This document shows, one piece after another, positions 25,541-35,226 of a DNA stretch of 64,000 nucleotides. This DNA comes from an uncultured Poribacteria bacterium. GTDB taxonomy: Bacteria > Poribacteria > WGA-4E > WGA-3G. The notes below the pieces were generated by a model. That model did no database searches. It was not told where the DNA came from and saw nothing but the letters and a program-made list of their open reading frames with translations. The stretch spans positions 5,427,966 through 5,491,965 of the forward strand of contig OX638352.1 of the NCBI GenBank assembly GCA_951813545.1. The letters are read 5' to 3'. The stretch's first letter is position 1. The number at the start of each line of letters is the position of its first letter. Both the position numbers and the translations under genes were made by a program.

Positions 25541-26212
25541 ATGGCAAATTCTATTGTGGCACTCAGAGCATATAGGGATGGCTTGCACCTGATTATCAGG
25601 CCCCACCTGTCTATCACGGAAATAGAAGCGGCTATCCAACAGGAAATGTCCCGGATGAACCGTCCCTTAATTGGTACGTCTGTGCAGATTGATCTTAAGT
25701 GTCCAACTCTGAAAGAGGAGGAAATAGCGTACTTAAGATCTAAGCTCCAGGATACCTATAATCTGACAGTGCGGAGCATCGAATCCCCTGATGAACAGGC
25801 TTCTCCGCCTATTGCTGCGGCACCAACGACCCATGCAATTTCACAAATAGCAGATGTGCAGAACAGTCGCGATAGCGAACCTTCCAGGGTTGTGCCGTAC
25901 ACGATTCGTTCGGGACAAACAGAAGATTTTCCACAAGGGAGTCTCATTATCTACGGCGATGTGAATTCGGGTGGTGAAGTGAGAGCCGGTGGAGATATTG
26001 TTGTCCTCGGCGCGCTCCGCGGGAACGCACACGCCGGAATGAATGGCAGGTTATCCGCTGTGATTATCGCGATGGAGTTAGTTCCCTTACAACTTCAGAT
26101 TGGTAACTACGTAAATCGACGACCAATTGATCAAAAACCCCGAGGCTATCCAGAAATTGCACGCATTGGGGCAGAAGATATAATTATTGTTGAAAAATTC
26201 GTTAAGTTTTAA
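25541..26212 (+). CDS. minC: Septum site-determining protein MinC
   Basis: 223 aa from ATG 25541. The N-terminal FtsZ-inhibiting domain reads RAYRDGLHLIIRPHLS. A Ser/Pro-rich linker follows, and the C-terminal beta-helix domain that binds MinD is clear: GSLIIYGDVNSGGEVRAGGD, VVLGALRGNAHAG and AVIIAMELVPLQLQIG. MinC blocks FtsZ polymerisation away from midcell. Followed after 18 bases by minD. A TTG at 25523 is an alternative start. Confidence 0.93.
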   Translation: MANSIVALRAYRDGLHLIIRPHLSITEIEAAIQQEMSRMNRPLIGTSVQIDLKCPTLKEEEIAYLRSKLQDTYNLTVRSIESPDEQASPPIAAAPTTHAISQIADVQNSRDSEPSRVVPYTIRSGQTEDFPQGSLIIYGDVNSGGEVRAGGDIVVLGALRGNAHAGMNGRLSAVIIAMELVPLQLQIGNYVNRRPIDQKPRGYPEIARIGAEDIIIVEKFVKF

Positions 26213-26230
26213 CATAAGGAGGTCCCGACT

Positions 26231-27025
26231 ATGGGAAAAGTAATCGTAGTGACATCAGGAAAAGGGGGTGTCGGAAAAACGACCTCTACTGCCAATTTAG
26301 GGACAGCACTTGCTCTTCTGGGTAAAACAGTCGCGGTTGTCGATGCAGATGTCGGGCTTCGGAATCTGGACATCGTCATGGGACTTGAGAGTCGGATTGT
26401 TTACACTTCGATGGATGTGATCGAAAAGCAGTGCGAACTCAGCAAAGCTTTAGTCAAAGATCGGCGTGTTGATGGGCTGATGCTATTGGCAGCATCCCAG
26501 AAAAACAATAAAGACGACATGCAGCCCGCACAAATGAAGGCAATCTGTGACAAATTGCGGTCAACCCACGATTTTGTGTTGGTTGACTCGCCTGCAGGCA
26601 TTGAGCGCGGTTTTAATAATGCTTCCGCAGGTGCTGACGAAGCTATCGTTGTTACGACCCCGGATGTCTCTGCAATTCGGGATGCAGACCGGATCATCGG
26701 GTTGTTACAACATGCCAGAATTGAGCCGATCAATCTTGTCCTAAACCGTTTCTCCCCGGAACTCGTCGGGAACGGGAGTATGATGGACCAAGCCGACGTA
26801 TTGGACATCCTGAACATCGACCTACTTGGTATTGTCCCCGAAGACAGTGGTGTGATAACTTCCACAAACCGCGGGATTCCTTTAGTATACGAAGACGCCT
26901 CACCGGGGTCTCAGGCTTATATGCGTATCGCCAGGCGGCTCACCGGACAGCGAATCCCGATCCCTGATTTAGAACATAAAGGCTTGCTTACGAATATTGT
27001 AAACTGGTTCACGAGAAAGAGATAA
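26231..27025 (+). CDS. minD: Septum site-determining ATPase MinD
   Basis: 264 aa. Deviant Walker A VTSGKGGVGKTTSTANLG, then VDADVGLRNLDIVMGLE, FVLVDSPAGIERGF and the C-terminal amphipathic membrane-targeting helix (LLTNIVNWFTRKR). It carries MinC to the membrane and is released by MinE. AAGGAGG lies 7 bases before the ATG. Middle gene of minCDE with short spacers on both sides. Confidence 0.97.
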   Translation: MGKVIVVTSGKGGVGKTTSTANLGTALALLGKTVAVVDADVGLRNLDIVMGLESRIVYTSMDVIEKQCELSKALVKDRRVDGLMLLAASQKNNKDDMQPAQMKAICDKLRSTHDFVLVDSPAGIERGFNNASAGADEAIVVTTPDVSAIRDADRIIGLLQHARIEPINLVLNRFSPELVGNGSMMDQADVLDILNIDLLGIVPEDSGVITSTNRGIPLVYEDASPGSQAYMRIARRLTGQRIPIPDLEHKGLLTNIVNWFTRKR

Positions 27026-27036
27026 GGAGTCTCCCC

Positions 27037-27306
27037 ATGAATATAAGCATAAAACAGTTATTCGGGCGTAGACCCAAATCGAGTAATATTGCCAAACAAC
27101 GCTTGAAGCTTGTCATTACACAAGACAGGATGGACGTTGATGATCGCTTTATGACAAGGTTGCACAATGAATTAGCAGAGGTTCTGGCAAAGTATTTTGA
27201 GTTTTCAGCCAACTCTGTTCAGGTGTCCTTGAAACAGAAGGGGAATTCCTATGTACTTGTCGCGGACTTTCCTTACAAAAAGTTCCACGACATCAATATA
27301 GGTTAA
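27037..27306 (+). CDS. minE: Cell division topological specificity factor MinE
   Basis: 89 aa. The N-terminal MinD-binding stretch contains IAKQRLKLVITQDRM and the C-terminal dimerisation domain includes VSLKQKGNSYVLVADFPY. It stimulates MinD ATPase and drives pole-to-pole oscillation. AAGGAG before the ATG; 11 bases after minD. End of the min operon. Confidence 0.95.
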   Translation: MNISIKQLFGRRPKSSNIAKQRLKLVITQDRMDVDDRFMTRLHNELAEVLAKYFEFSANSVQVSLKQKGNSYVLVADFPYKKFHDINIG

Positions 27307-27370
27307 TGACCAACTGGCAATAAAGTTGTAGGTGCGGAAAGCGAAGCTGTGGGAATACAGCACGAAAACA

Positions 27371-28171
27371 TTACAAGATTAATTCCCAAATGGCTTTTGC
27401 GACCCCGTCATCGTCATTCGTCGCTGTAATATGATCAGCACAGGCAAGGATCGGTGGAACTGCGTTCGCCATTGCTATGCCGAACCCGGCTGTTTTAAGT
27501 AAACTCTCATCGTTATAACTGTCGCCAAAAGCAACAACCGTATCCATTGGAATGTTGAATTGATTGGCGAGGGCTGTCAGCGCGTGTCCCTTGGTAACTT
27601 CTGGATTCATGAACTCAATATATTCTACTTGGGTCTGCGTGACGTAAAGTTTCTTCGCATAATTGGTTTGAAAACTGTCTAAGAGCGGTTGTAATTTTTC
27701 GGGTGTGTGGATAAGAAGCATCTTCGTCGGTGTTTCACCCGCTAATTCGCGTAGGTCGCCGACAGGTGTGGCGGGAACACCGGTTCGTGTTTCATAAAGG
27801 TTGCTCCATGCGTTCCGTTCAGCGACATAAAGCTCGTCGTTCAAACAGAAATTGAGATGTAAATCCTGTTCGACGCAGTCATTGATGACTGCCATCGCGT
27901 AATCTGCCGGGACAGGGGTGTGATGATACACCTCCCCGGTTGTCGCGTGTCGCACCATCGCCCCGTTGTAAGAAATAATGGGATTTTCAAGCCCAATCTG
28001 ATCGCTAATAGGCTGAATAGAACGGTGCATCCGCCCAGATACTAATACGACCAGAACATCATTCGCCGCGAGCTCTCCAAGAGCCTCGCGGTTTTTTGGT
28101 GGCAACGTGTGTTCACTATTTAGGAGTGTTCCATCTAAGTCGAAAGCCGCCATGCGACACGGTATTTTCAT
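27371..28171 (-). CDS. Cof-type HAD-IIB hydrolase
   Basis: 266 aa. HAD motif I AAFDLDGTLLNSEHTL, motif II VVLVSGRM, a large C2B cap and motif IV VAFGDSYNDESLL. Members dephosphorylate sugar phosphates or flavin and pyridoxal phosphates; the substrate here is not deducible. The start is an ATG preceded by the A-rich leader TTAAAAAATG and GGAGC. Convergent with minE; the ABC ATPase gene lies upstream on the same strand, 180 bases away. Confidence 0.92.
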   Translation of the reverse strand: MKIPCRMAAFDLDGTLLNSEHTLPPKNREALGELAANDVLVVLVSGRMHRSIQPISDQIGLENPIISYNGAMVRHATTGEVYHHTPVPADYAMAVINDCVEQDLHLNFCLNDELYVAERNAWSNLYETRTGVPATPVGDLRELAGETPTKMLLIHTPEKLQPLLDSFQTNYAKKLYVTQTQVEYIEFMNPEVTKGHALTALANQFNIPMDTVVAFGDSYNDESLLKTAGFGIAMANAVPPILACADHITATNDDDGVAKAIWELIL

Positions 28172-28352
28172 TTTTTAATTTATTGCTCCTGGGCTGCCCT
28201 CCACTTCGTTTCAGGCAGGTTTTTGATTAATTCACAACTGGATTTAGGGATCGGTTCACTATTTACCCTATAGCAAATAGCCTGTTTCGCAGTGAAAACC
28301 GTCGGAAACCCTCAGCAAAGAGGTTTGCTTATTGCCAGCTGATTGCCAACGG

Positions 28353-29477
28353 CTATTTTCCCCAGACTGCGCGTTCTGTCCCTCGGTCAAAGAGGTGCAT
28401 CTCTCCTTCGTCAAAATCTAACCAGATAGTATCCCCCACCGTAGCCTGAAAGGTCGGATGTGTTCTGACCCGAAGTAGAATCGGCTCCTGTGTCTCCGGG
28501 TGTGTACCAAGACGGATATCAAGGATGTTTACTGGACCGAGGGGTTCAACAAGATGCACGTGGGCAAGAATTCTTTGTTCATCCGATTCGCTCGCAGCTG
28601 TGATATGTTCAGGTCGAATGCCAAATACCAAGCCATTCTCTCGTGTAGCTGAACTGATACACGCCTGTCGTTCTGGAGAGAGACGAAAACAAACATCAGT
28701 ATGGCTCAGACATAGAACAGATTCCCCTTCCTGACTACCTAAATCTGCCTCAAGGAGGTTCATCGTAGGCATTCCCATAAACCCTGCTACGAAAAGACTC
28801 TCTGGCTTGTTGTAAACCTCGTACGGTGTACCAATTTGCTGTAGTAGCCCCTGGTGGATAACCGCAATTCTGTCCGCAAGGGACATCGCTTCAACCTGAT
28901 CATGCGTTACAAAGATAGTTGTCGCACCGATTTCGTGTTGGAGCCGTTTAATTTCGGCACGAGTGTCGATGCGAATCTTCGTATCTAAATTCGCCATAGG
29001 CTCATCAAGGAGATAAACTTTTGGTTGACGCACCATTGCGCGTCCAAGCGCGACACGTTGCATTTCACCACCGCTCAGGACATTCGGCTTCCGATCGAGC
29101 ATATCGGATATCTGTAAGATTTCCGCGACCCGCTTAACTTGCGTGTCGATTTCCGATTTTGAGACCTTTACCGCTTTGAGTGGAAAAGCAATGTTATTGT
29201 AGACGCTCAGATGTGGATAGAGAGCATAGAATTGAAAGACAAAAGCGATGTCGCGATCAGCAGGGGAAAGATCATTGACGCGATGACCGTCGATGAAGAT
29301 GTCGCCTTCTTCAGGGTTTTCTAAGCCAGCGATGAGGCGAAGTGTTGTGGTTTTGCCACAGCCGGAAGGACCCAGAAAGACGACAAACTCTTTGTCCTCA
29401 ATTTCTAAGTTGAAATCTTTGACTGCAACGACATCACCGAAGCGTTTTACAACATTTTCAAGCTTAATATGCGCCAT
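28353..29477 (-). CDS. MalK/UgpC-type sugar ABC transporter ATP-binding protein
   Basis: 374 aa. Walker A GPSGCGKT at 36-43, Q-loop FQFYALYPHLSV, signature LSGGE at 134-138 (E replaces the usual Q), Walker B LLDEP at 156-160, switch HD in VTHDQVEAMSLADRIAV, and a C-terminal TOBE/OB domain with FGIRPEHITAA. This is the CUT1 sugar-importer ATPase type. No permease or binding-protein genes are near, so it probably serves importers encoded elsewhere. Its leader is duplicated in the tandem repeat upstream. Confidence 0.92.
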   Translation of the reverse strand: MAHIKLENVVKRFGDVVAVKDFNLEIEDKEFVVFLGPSGCGKTTTLRLIAGLENPEEGDIFIDGHRVNDLSPADRDIAFVFQFYALYPHLSVYNNIAFPLKAVKVSKSEIDTQVKRVAEILQISDMLDRKPNVLSGGEMQRVALGRAMVRQPKVYLLDEPMANLDTKIRIDTRAEIKRLQHEIGATTIFVTHDQVEAMSLADRIAVIHQGLLQQIGTPYEVYNKPESLFVAGFMGMPTMNLLEADLGSQEGESVLCLSHTDVCFRLSPERQACISSATRENGLVFGIRPEHITAASESDEQRILAHVHLVEPLGPVNILDIRLGTHPETQEPILLRVRTHPTFQATVGDTIWLDFDEGEMHLFDRGTERAVWGK

Positions 29478-29776
29478 AATTTTTTAACTTTGCTTGCGCG
29501 CGATATAACAGTTTTAGCAAAAGATTTTTCCTATCGATTCCGCACGCGCCGCTGTTGCGTGCTACAATCTTTGGCTTTCCCACCTTCCTAAAAAACCCTG
29601 CATCAGAAAGGGCATCACTGCACCTGATTTTTTAACTTTGCTTGCGCGCGACATAACAGTTTTAGCAAAAGATTTTTCCTATCGATTCCGCACGCGCCGC
29701 TGTTGCGTGCTACAATCTTTGGCTTTTTCACCTTGCTAGAAAAAACCCCGTATCAGGAAGTGCATCACTGCACCTG
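29478..29776. repeat. Tandem duplication (148-bp period) spanning the kinase 3' end and the ABC gene leader
   Basis: TTTTTTAACTTTGCTTGCGC occurs at about 29,483 and 29,631. After each copy the same 100 bases follow, including CACGCGCCGCTGTTGCGTGC, then the end of the kinase gene (CATCACTGCACCTG). The right copy contains the real stop of the kinase gene; the left copy is a displaced duplicate of its last codons. It is a direct repeat of high identity, so it is recent. Confidence 0.88.
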
Positions 29777-30308
29777 AAATAAGCGGCACCGTGAGGTTAT
29801 CGTCAATCGGAAACGGAATGAGTTCCACGATTGTAGCAACCAAGGCACCAACAATTGCCACAATAGGATTTAATTTAACCAAAGCAATGGCTACGCAGAC
29901 AACGAAACAGGCTGTGCTTCCCTCTAAACTCTTTTTGCCGAGGAGCTTCGTCCTACCCCACTTTTTACCCACCAAAGCGGCTGCCAGATCTCCCAGTATC
30001 ATGAAGAAAATGCAAACAATGGCAAGCGTCTTGGCAAAAAAGAAAATACATAAGAACGCACTGATGAGATAGTAGGTCGCACCTGTCATTGCGCCTTTGC
30101 GCTCATGTGTGCGGAGGAGGGAGGCGAAGATTTGGAAAAAGAACTCGCCGAAACGCTGAGAGAGCCATTTCACCAATTCCACGGCAAGTGCCAACCCGGT
30201 CAGGATTCCGATGATAACTAACATCGTCGGTTTATCTAAGAAAAGATAAATAACCGGTAGAGCAAGTCCTGATAAATGAATGCTTTTCCGAAGGAGTTCG
30301 CCTATCAT
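29736..30308 (-). CDS. Polyprenol/diacylglycerol kinase-like membrane protein
   Basis: 190 aa. Hydrophobic with about six to seven spans. ELLRKSIHLSGLALPV at the start, FFMILGDLAAALVGKKWGRT and LLGKKSLEGSTACFVV match the dolichol kinase / phytol kinase / CTP-dependent diacylglycerol kinase family (SEC59, DGK1, VTE5), where the D-x-A-A-x-x-G and K-S-x-E-G motifs bind the nucleotide. The lipid substrate is unknown. Start 30308 is chosen because AGGTGA precedes it closely; an ATG at 30323 has no such site. The 3' end is duplicated downstream. Confidence 0.82.
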   Translation of the reverse strand: MIGELLRKSIHLSGLALPVIYLFLDKPTMLVIIGILTGLALAVELVKWLSQRFGEFFFQIFASLLRTHERKGAMTGATYYLISAFLCIFFFAKTLAIVCIFFMILGDLAAALVGKKWGRTKLLGKKSLEGSTACFVVCVAIALVKLNPIVAIVGALVATIVELIPFPIDDNLTVPLISGAVMHFLIRGFF

Positions 30309-30343
30309 CAATTCACCTACCATACAACATAGTATACTTAAGT

Positions 30344-30372
30344 ATTATAGGGTTTATAGAAGAAAATATCAA
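30344..30372 (-). promoter_or_regulatory. Sigma-70 promoter for the kinase-like gene
   Basis: On the minus strand TTGATA, 17 bases, then TATAAT. Transcription would begin about 30,337, roughly 30 bases before the chosen ATG. Confidence 0.72.
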
Positions 30373-30765
30373 GGAAAATGGTTTTTAGTTGTCGGTTGTC
30401 AGTACTCAGTTATATTCTTGTGGTAGTTTACGAGAAAGCACCCGCCACAAAGTGTCTCTTAACTGATAACTGAAAGATTTTTCGCAGAAAAATCGTACTG
30501 ATAACCGATAACTATTACAGAGTGTTTTTCTATTTTTTAACAAAAAAATAACACATTTTTGTTGCATTTGGGGATTACAATTTTCTGACCATTGGAACAG
30601 TGTTGGGAACAGAAACGTTGACGGAGCACCATTTGCGCGTTCAATGGAGAAAGGACGGATTTTCTAATCCGTCCATACGCGCTTGGAAAGCACCCCGACA
30701 AAACACACGAAAGGATTCAAGTCTGCCTAAACGAATAATGAAACAAAATGAGAGGACTTCTTAAT
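30373..30765. repeat. Intergenic region with two palindromic repeats upstream of the TonB receptor
   Basis: An inverted repeat spans 30,386-30,514: TAGTTGTCGGTTGTCAGTAC at the left and its near mirror at the right. A hairpin GGACGGAT-TTTCTA-ATCCGTCC lies at 30,653-30,674, extended by GCGCGT and ACGCGC outside it. No riboswitch consensus was recognised. No gene. Confidence 0.75.
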
Positions 30766-33624
30766 ATGGGCTTGCAAGCTCTACCTTTGGAGAAATGGTT
30801 TCGCATCTGTTCATTGCTTTTGGTGCTTGGTGCGGGGCTCACGCTCGGAGAAGTAGATGCTGATAACCATGCAACGCAACAGCTCGTCAAAATAACGGGT
30901 ACCGTTGTAGATAACGACACCGAGGTACCGATAGCAGAGGTGACAATTCGGGTTGTCAATACTAAGATTCGCGTAACAACGGATGAGACAGGTGCGTTTT
31001 CGCTGCAATTGCCAAGCGGCACCTATAAGATTCATGCAAGTGCGCCGTTTTATAATACTTATGTCATTACCGATTTTCAGGTGAGCACGGACGCGACACC
31101 AGAAACACTTCAAGTCAAACTGACACCGCAAGTGGTAAAACTTGACGCAATCAAGTTACCGGTCCGGTTGAGCCAATCCAGCGAGCGCGGTCTTCTTGAA
31201 AAACGGATGCGCAGCTCACGAATTGAAGACAGCATCAGCACAGAAGAGATGAGTCGCCTCCCTGCCTCGTCCGCCGGTGAAGCTATTAAACGGGTGACAG
31301 GTGTCAGCATTGTCGGCGGACGTTACGTGTTTGTGCGCGGGTTGGGGGAACGCTATAGCAATACACTCCTTAATAATGTTGAAATCCCCAGTCCTGAACC
31401 GAATCGTCGGGTTGTGCCGATGGATATTTTTCCGGCAAGCCTCCTCGCGAGTTTACAGACAGTCAAGACCTTCTCCCCAGACCAACCGGGCGGTTTCGCA
31501 GGTGGTTCTGTTCAAGTCGTTACCAAAGACTTTCCAGAAGAGTTGACGATGTCACTATCGATGTCAAGCGGCTTTAACACACAGGCAACAGGGGAAAACG
31601 GTTTGACGTATCCAGGGGGCGATTTCGATTTCTTAGGATTTGATGACGGCTCGCGCGATTTGCCCAGCATTGTCGAAGATCGAGCAGCGGACCTACCGAT
31701 TCGGGAACGTGGACGTTTTACACCTTTAGGATTCTCACCGCAAGAAATTCAGGAGTTCGGGCAATCGTTTTCCAACGTCTGGTCACCAGAACGACAACAG
31801 GTTCCGATCAACCAAGGCTATAAATTCAGTCTTGGGAATAGTAATAAGATCCTCGGCAAAGAGTTTGGCTATTTAGGCGTAATCTCTTACGGCAATAGTC
31901 ATAGTTACGGCACACAAGTTCGCAACGCCTTCCGTATCGGTTTGAAGGAGACGCTTTCCCCCGTAACCTCGTATAACGTTGAACGGAGTGGTAATGAAGT
32001 AGATTGGGGTAGTGTCTTAAATGCCAGTCTTCGCTTCTCTCCGCAACACCTCCTCAGTATCAAGACACTTTTCACACATACGGCTGAAGATGAAACCCGA
32101 ACATGGGAGGGGTTCAACGCCGATAGAAATACCGATTTGCGAAGCTTCCGTCTCCGATACGTTGAACGCCAACTCTTCTCCGGCCAAGTCGCCGGAATGC
32201 ACGACTTTAACTTTGGCGCGCCCGCATTAGAAACCACAGAAGAAAGACCAGAGCAACCCGATGTCTCTATGGAGTGGCGACTGACCTATTCTCGTGCATC
32301 ACGCGATGAACCCGACACGCGTGAGAATATTTATGAAGATAGAGGCGATGGCACATACACCTTCCGAGATGTCACACATAGCGGTAGTAGGTTCTTCTTT
32401 GATCTTGAAGACGATGAATACAACGCACGGGTTGACTGGAAAATCCCGCTTGGTGCTGAAGGTCTTTTCAAATTCGGTGGACTCTTGCGAGATCGGGCGC
32501 GGACATTTGATGTACGCAGGTTTAGATTCTTGCCTTCTGACCAAGTAGATGCTACCGTCAATCTATCCGATCCACCTGAAATCCTTTTCCAAACCCAAAA
32601 CATAGCACCTCGCGTCTTTGAATTGCGAGAGTCCACGCGCTCTACGGATAACTATCTTGCAGACCACAATATCTACTCAAGTTACTTGATGATTGATCTA
32701 CCGATTACCGCAAAATGGCAGGTCATGACCGGGGTCCGATTGGAGTCTTCGGATCAAACGGTTACGACCTACGACCCGTTTTCTGCTTCTCTGAAAGAGA
32801 TCAAAGCGAATTTGCAAACACTTGACTGGCTGCCGGGCATGAATGTGACGTATCGTCTAACAGAACGGATGAATCTGCGTCTCGCGGCCTCTCGAACGAT
32901 TACGCGTCCTGATTTCCGTGAACTCGCACCCTTTGAGTTTACAGACTTTGTCGGGGGCAGAACGATCCTCGGCAATCCGGATTTGGAGCGGGCCCAGATA
33001 GACAATTTCGATTTCCGCTGGGAAGCGTTTCCACAGATAGGTGGCATTTTGGCGGTAAGTGCGTTCTATAAACGGTTCCAAAAACCGATTGAGCAGATCG
33101 TCCAGCCACAAGCAGAAATCCGAATTACATACGAAAACGCCGAAGGTGCTAACAATTACGGCTTGGAGTTAGAAGCACGCCAAAATTTAGGTATTCTCAC
33201 AAATGCACTGCGTAAATTCTCGATTAACACAAACGCTGCACTGATCTCCTCGCAAGTCGTCTTGCCGGAGGATGTCGGCATTCAGACATCTTCCGAGCGT
33301 CCACTACAGGGACAGTGTCCTTACATCGTCAATGTCTCCATCGGTTTTGAAGACCCCAACTGGGACATCTCCAGCGCGATTGCGTATAACATCTTCGGAC
33401 GTAGGCTTTCCGAAGTGGGTAACCACGGTGTGCCGGATGTATATGAGCAGCCCCGCGGACAATTGGATGCGAGTTTTAGTCGAACGGTTGCAAATTATTT
33501 CAAACTCAGCGTTTCGGCGAAAAATCTGCTTGACCCCTACGTCCGTTACAAGATAGAAGAAGCAACCTATCTTGAATACAAACTCGGTAGATCGTTCTCG
33601 TTTGGCATAAGCTACAATCTGTAG
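30766..33624 (+). CDS. TonB-dependent outer membrane receptor with N-terminal carboxypeptidase-regulatory domain
   Basis: 952 aa. Signal peptide, then a CarboxypepD_reg-like beta-sandwich (ITGTVVDNDTEVPIAEVTIR), the plug (SSAGEAIKRVTGVSIVGGRY, FVRGLGERYSNTLLNNVEIP, PGGFAGGSVQVVTK) and a long barrel ending in an aromatic residue pattern (GRSFSFGISYNL). It imports an unknown ligand powered by TonB. ATG 30766 follows AGAGGA at a good distance; ATG 30748 is possible. It heads a group of four same-strand genes: receptor, lipoprotein, lipoprotein, TonB protein. Confidence 0.9.
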   Translation: MGLQALPLEKWFRICSLLLVLGAGLTLGEVDADNHATQQLVKITGTVVDNDTEVPIAEVTIRVVNTKIRVTTDETGAFSLQLPSGTYKIHASAPFYNTYVITDFQVSTDATPETLQVKLTPQVVKLDAIKLPVRLSQSSERGLLEKRMRSSRIEDSISTEEMSRLPASSAGEAIKRVTGVSIVGGRYVFVRGLGERYSNTLLNNVEIPSPEPNRRVVPMDIFPASLLASLQTVKTFSPDQPGGFAGGSVQVVTKDFPEELTMSLSMSSGFNTQATGENGLTYPGGDFDFLGFDDGSRDLPSIVEDRAADLPIRERGRFTPLGFSPQEIQEFGQSFSNVWSPERQQVPINQGYKFSLGNSNKILGKEFGYLGVISYGNSHSYGTQVRNAFRIGLKETLSPVTSYNVERSGNEVDWGSVLNASLRFSPQHLLSIKTLFTHTAEDETRTWEGFNADRNTDLRSFRLRYVERQLFSGQVAGMHDFNFGAPALETTEERPEQPDVSMEWRLTYSRASRDEPDTRENIYEDRGDGTYTFRDVTHSGSRFFFDLEDDEYNARVDWKIPLGAEGLFKFGGLLRDRARTFDVRRFRFLPSDQVDATVNLSDPPEILFQTQNIAPRVFELRESTRSTDNYLADHNIYSSYLMIDLPITAKWQVMTGVRLESSDQTVTTYDPFSASLKEIKANLQTLDWLPGMNVTYRLTERMNLRLAASRTITRPDFRELAPFEFTDFVGGRTILGNPDLERAQIDNFDFRWEAFPQIGGILAVSAFYKRFQKPIEQIVQPQAEIRITYENAEGANNYGLELEARQNLGILTNALRKFSINTNAALISSQVVLPEDVGIQTSSERPLQGQCPYIVNVSIGFEDPNWDISSAIAYNIFGRRLSEVGNHGVPDVYEQPRGQLDASFSRTVANYFKLSVSAKNLLDPYVRYKIEEATYLEYKLGRSFSFGISYNL

Positions 33625-33855
33625 CTTATGACTGTCAGCAATCAGCAAAGAGGGCGTAAAAGTCTTGGGAAATTGGAAAAAAATCATAATATTGTCATTT
33701 TCTTGCAACAATCTATCGGTATCCTTATAGTGAAGGGAATTTACAACAGCGACTTAAAATTGAGGGCGATATACATCGCCGAGTCGCGACCATTGGTGCC
33801 TATCCCCCTAATCGGTTAGGCATAAAATAAAAATAAAAAAGGAGCTTAGTTACTC
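33625..33855. other. Gap between receptor and lipoprotein genes
   Basis: 231 bases, no gene and no terminator seen; a GGCGATATACATCGCC hairpin lies near 33,764. The next gene has AAAAGGAGC before its ATG. Confidence 0.5.
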
Positions 33856-35226
33856 ATGTTAAATGTTGGGTCCGCCCCTACATCCACAGAAAGAAGGGGT
33901 TTATATCAGAATTGGCTGTTCCTGCTAATGGCCATTTTCACGGTTGGGTTAGCACTCGCTTATGTCGGTTGTGGTAGCGATGAAGAAGACACCGAAGAAA
34001 CCGAAGAAGCATTGGTCCTCGAAGAGACTGTTATTGATGTTGATGGGCACCAAGTTGTCGTCCTTGAAGGCAGATTGAATGCCGATAAAACGCTCTCGGC
34101 GGCTTACGATTATCTCCTCCGGGGTGCAGTGTTTGTCGAAGGAGGCGCGACATTAACCATTGAACCGGGTGTCCAAGTTTACGGTGAACAGGCAACCAAT
34201 GGCACACTTATTATTGCCCGAGGTTCTAAAATCATGGCAGAAGGGACAGCATCTGCCCCTATCGTTATGTCCAGTGATGCCGCTATAGGGAGCCGCGCAC
34301 GGGGACAGTGGGGTGGTTTGATTGTCAACGGTAGTGCCCCGACGAACCAAGGCATAACTTTCGGTGAAGGTGACACAGGGGCATTCGGTGGAAATAATCC
34401 TGCTGACAGTAGTGGTGTTCTCCGCTACGTCCGTGTCGAGTACGCAGGCATCGAATTCAGTCCTGACAACGAGTTGAACGGCATCGCCTTCCAAGGTGTT
34501 GGATCCGGTACTGTCGTCGATCACGTCCAAGTACACATGAACCAAGATGATGGCGTTGAGATGTTCGGTGGCACCGTCAACCTTAAATATGTCATGGTTA
34601 CGGGTGCCCGCGATGATTCCTTTGACTGGACAGATGGCTGGACAGGTAAGGCGCAGTTCCTCGTCGTGCAGCAGTATGGCGATGATGCAGACAACGGCTT
34701 TGAAGTTGATAACAGCAGTAAAGATAACGAGGCAACACCACGTTCCGACGCTACTATCTACAATGCGACGCTTGTCGGTGATCCAGCGGGTCCGGAAAGC
34801 GATAACGGTATGTTGATTCGCGAAGGTGCTGCTGGCACATTCGCAAACTTCATCGTTACTGGATTTAACAAAGTCGGACTCGATATCAACAACGAAGCGA
34901 CCCACGCGCAAGCGGACAGTGGTAAACTGGTTGTAAAAAACAGCATCTTCTTTGAAAATGGAAAAGGCAATTTCAGTGATGAAAAAGACGATGATGGGTT
35001 CGACGAAGCCGATTTTGCCTCGAAAAACGGGAACAAAGAAACCGATCCAGGCTTGGTAGATCCGTTCAATAAGAGCGCCCCGAACTTCACGCCCGGTGCG
35101 GGTGCTAAAGTTGTGTCTCCGGCACCGCCACCTGCTGACGGGTTCTTTGAACAGGTTGACTTTGTCGGTGGCGTGAGCCCAAGCAACAACTGGACCACGG
35201 GATGGACAACGAGTGCACAGAGGTAA
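33856..35226 (+). CDS. Surface lipoprotein with beta-helix-like repeats, receptor partner
   Basis: 456 aa. Membrane-like N-terminus followed by a probable lipobox YVGC (Cys about 39) and an acidic stretch (GSDEEDTEETEE). The body is rich in Gly/Asn/Asp turns: GGATLTIEPGVQVYGE, GQWGGLIVNGSAPTNQG, FGGNNPADSSGVLRYVRVEY, resembling right-handed beta-helix proteins that accompany TonB receptors in Bacteroidetes and relatives. No sorting domain is visible at the C-terminus. It lies between the receptor and TonB gene and overlaps the next gene by 14 bases. A ligand-capturing role is inferred from position. Confidence 0.75.
   Translation: MLNVGSAPTSTERRGLYQNWLFLLMAIFTVGLALAYVGCGSDEEDTEETEEALVLEETVIDVDGHQVVVLEGRLNADKTLSAAYDYLLRGAVFVEGGATLTIEPGVQVYGEQATNGTLIIARGSKIMAEGTASAPIVMSSDAAIGSRARGQWGGLIVNGSAPTNQGITFGEGDTGAFGGNNPADSSGVLRYVRVEYAGIEFSPDNELNGIAFQGVGSGTVVDHVQVHMNQDDGVEMFGGTVNLKYVMVTGARDDSFDWTDGWTGKAQFLVVQQYGDDADNGFEVDNSSKDNEATPRSDATIYNATLVGDPAGPESDNGMLIREGAAGTFANFIVTGFNKVGLDINNEATHAQADSGKLVVKNSIFFENGKGNFSDEKDDDGFDEADFASKNGNKETDPGLVDPFNKSAPNFTPGAGAKVVSPAPPPADGFFEQVDFVGGVSPSNNWTTGWTTSAQR

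Noticed and set aside
30373..30765. Cobalamin-type riboswitch upstream of the TonB receptor
   Set aside because: No B12-box-like core was found; the structure seen is dispersed palindromes.
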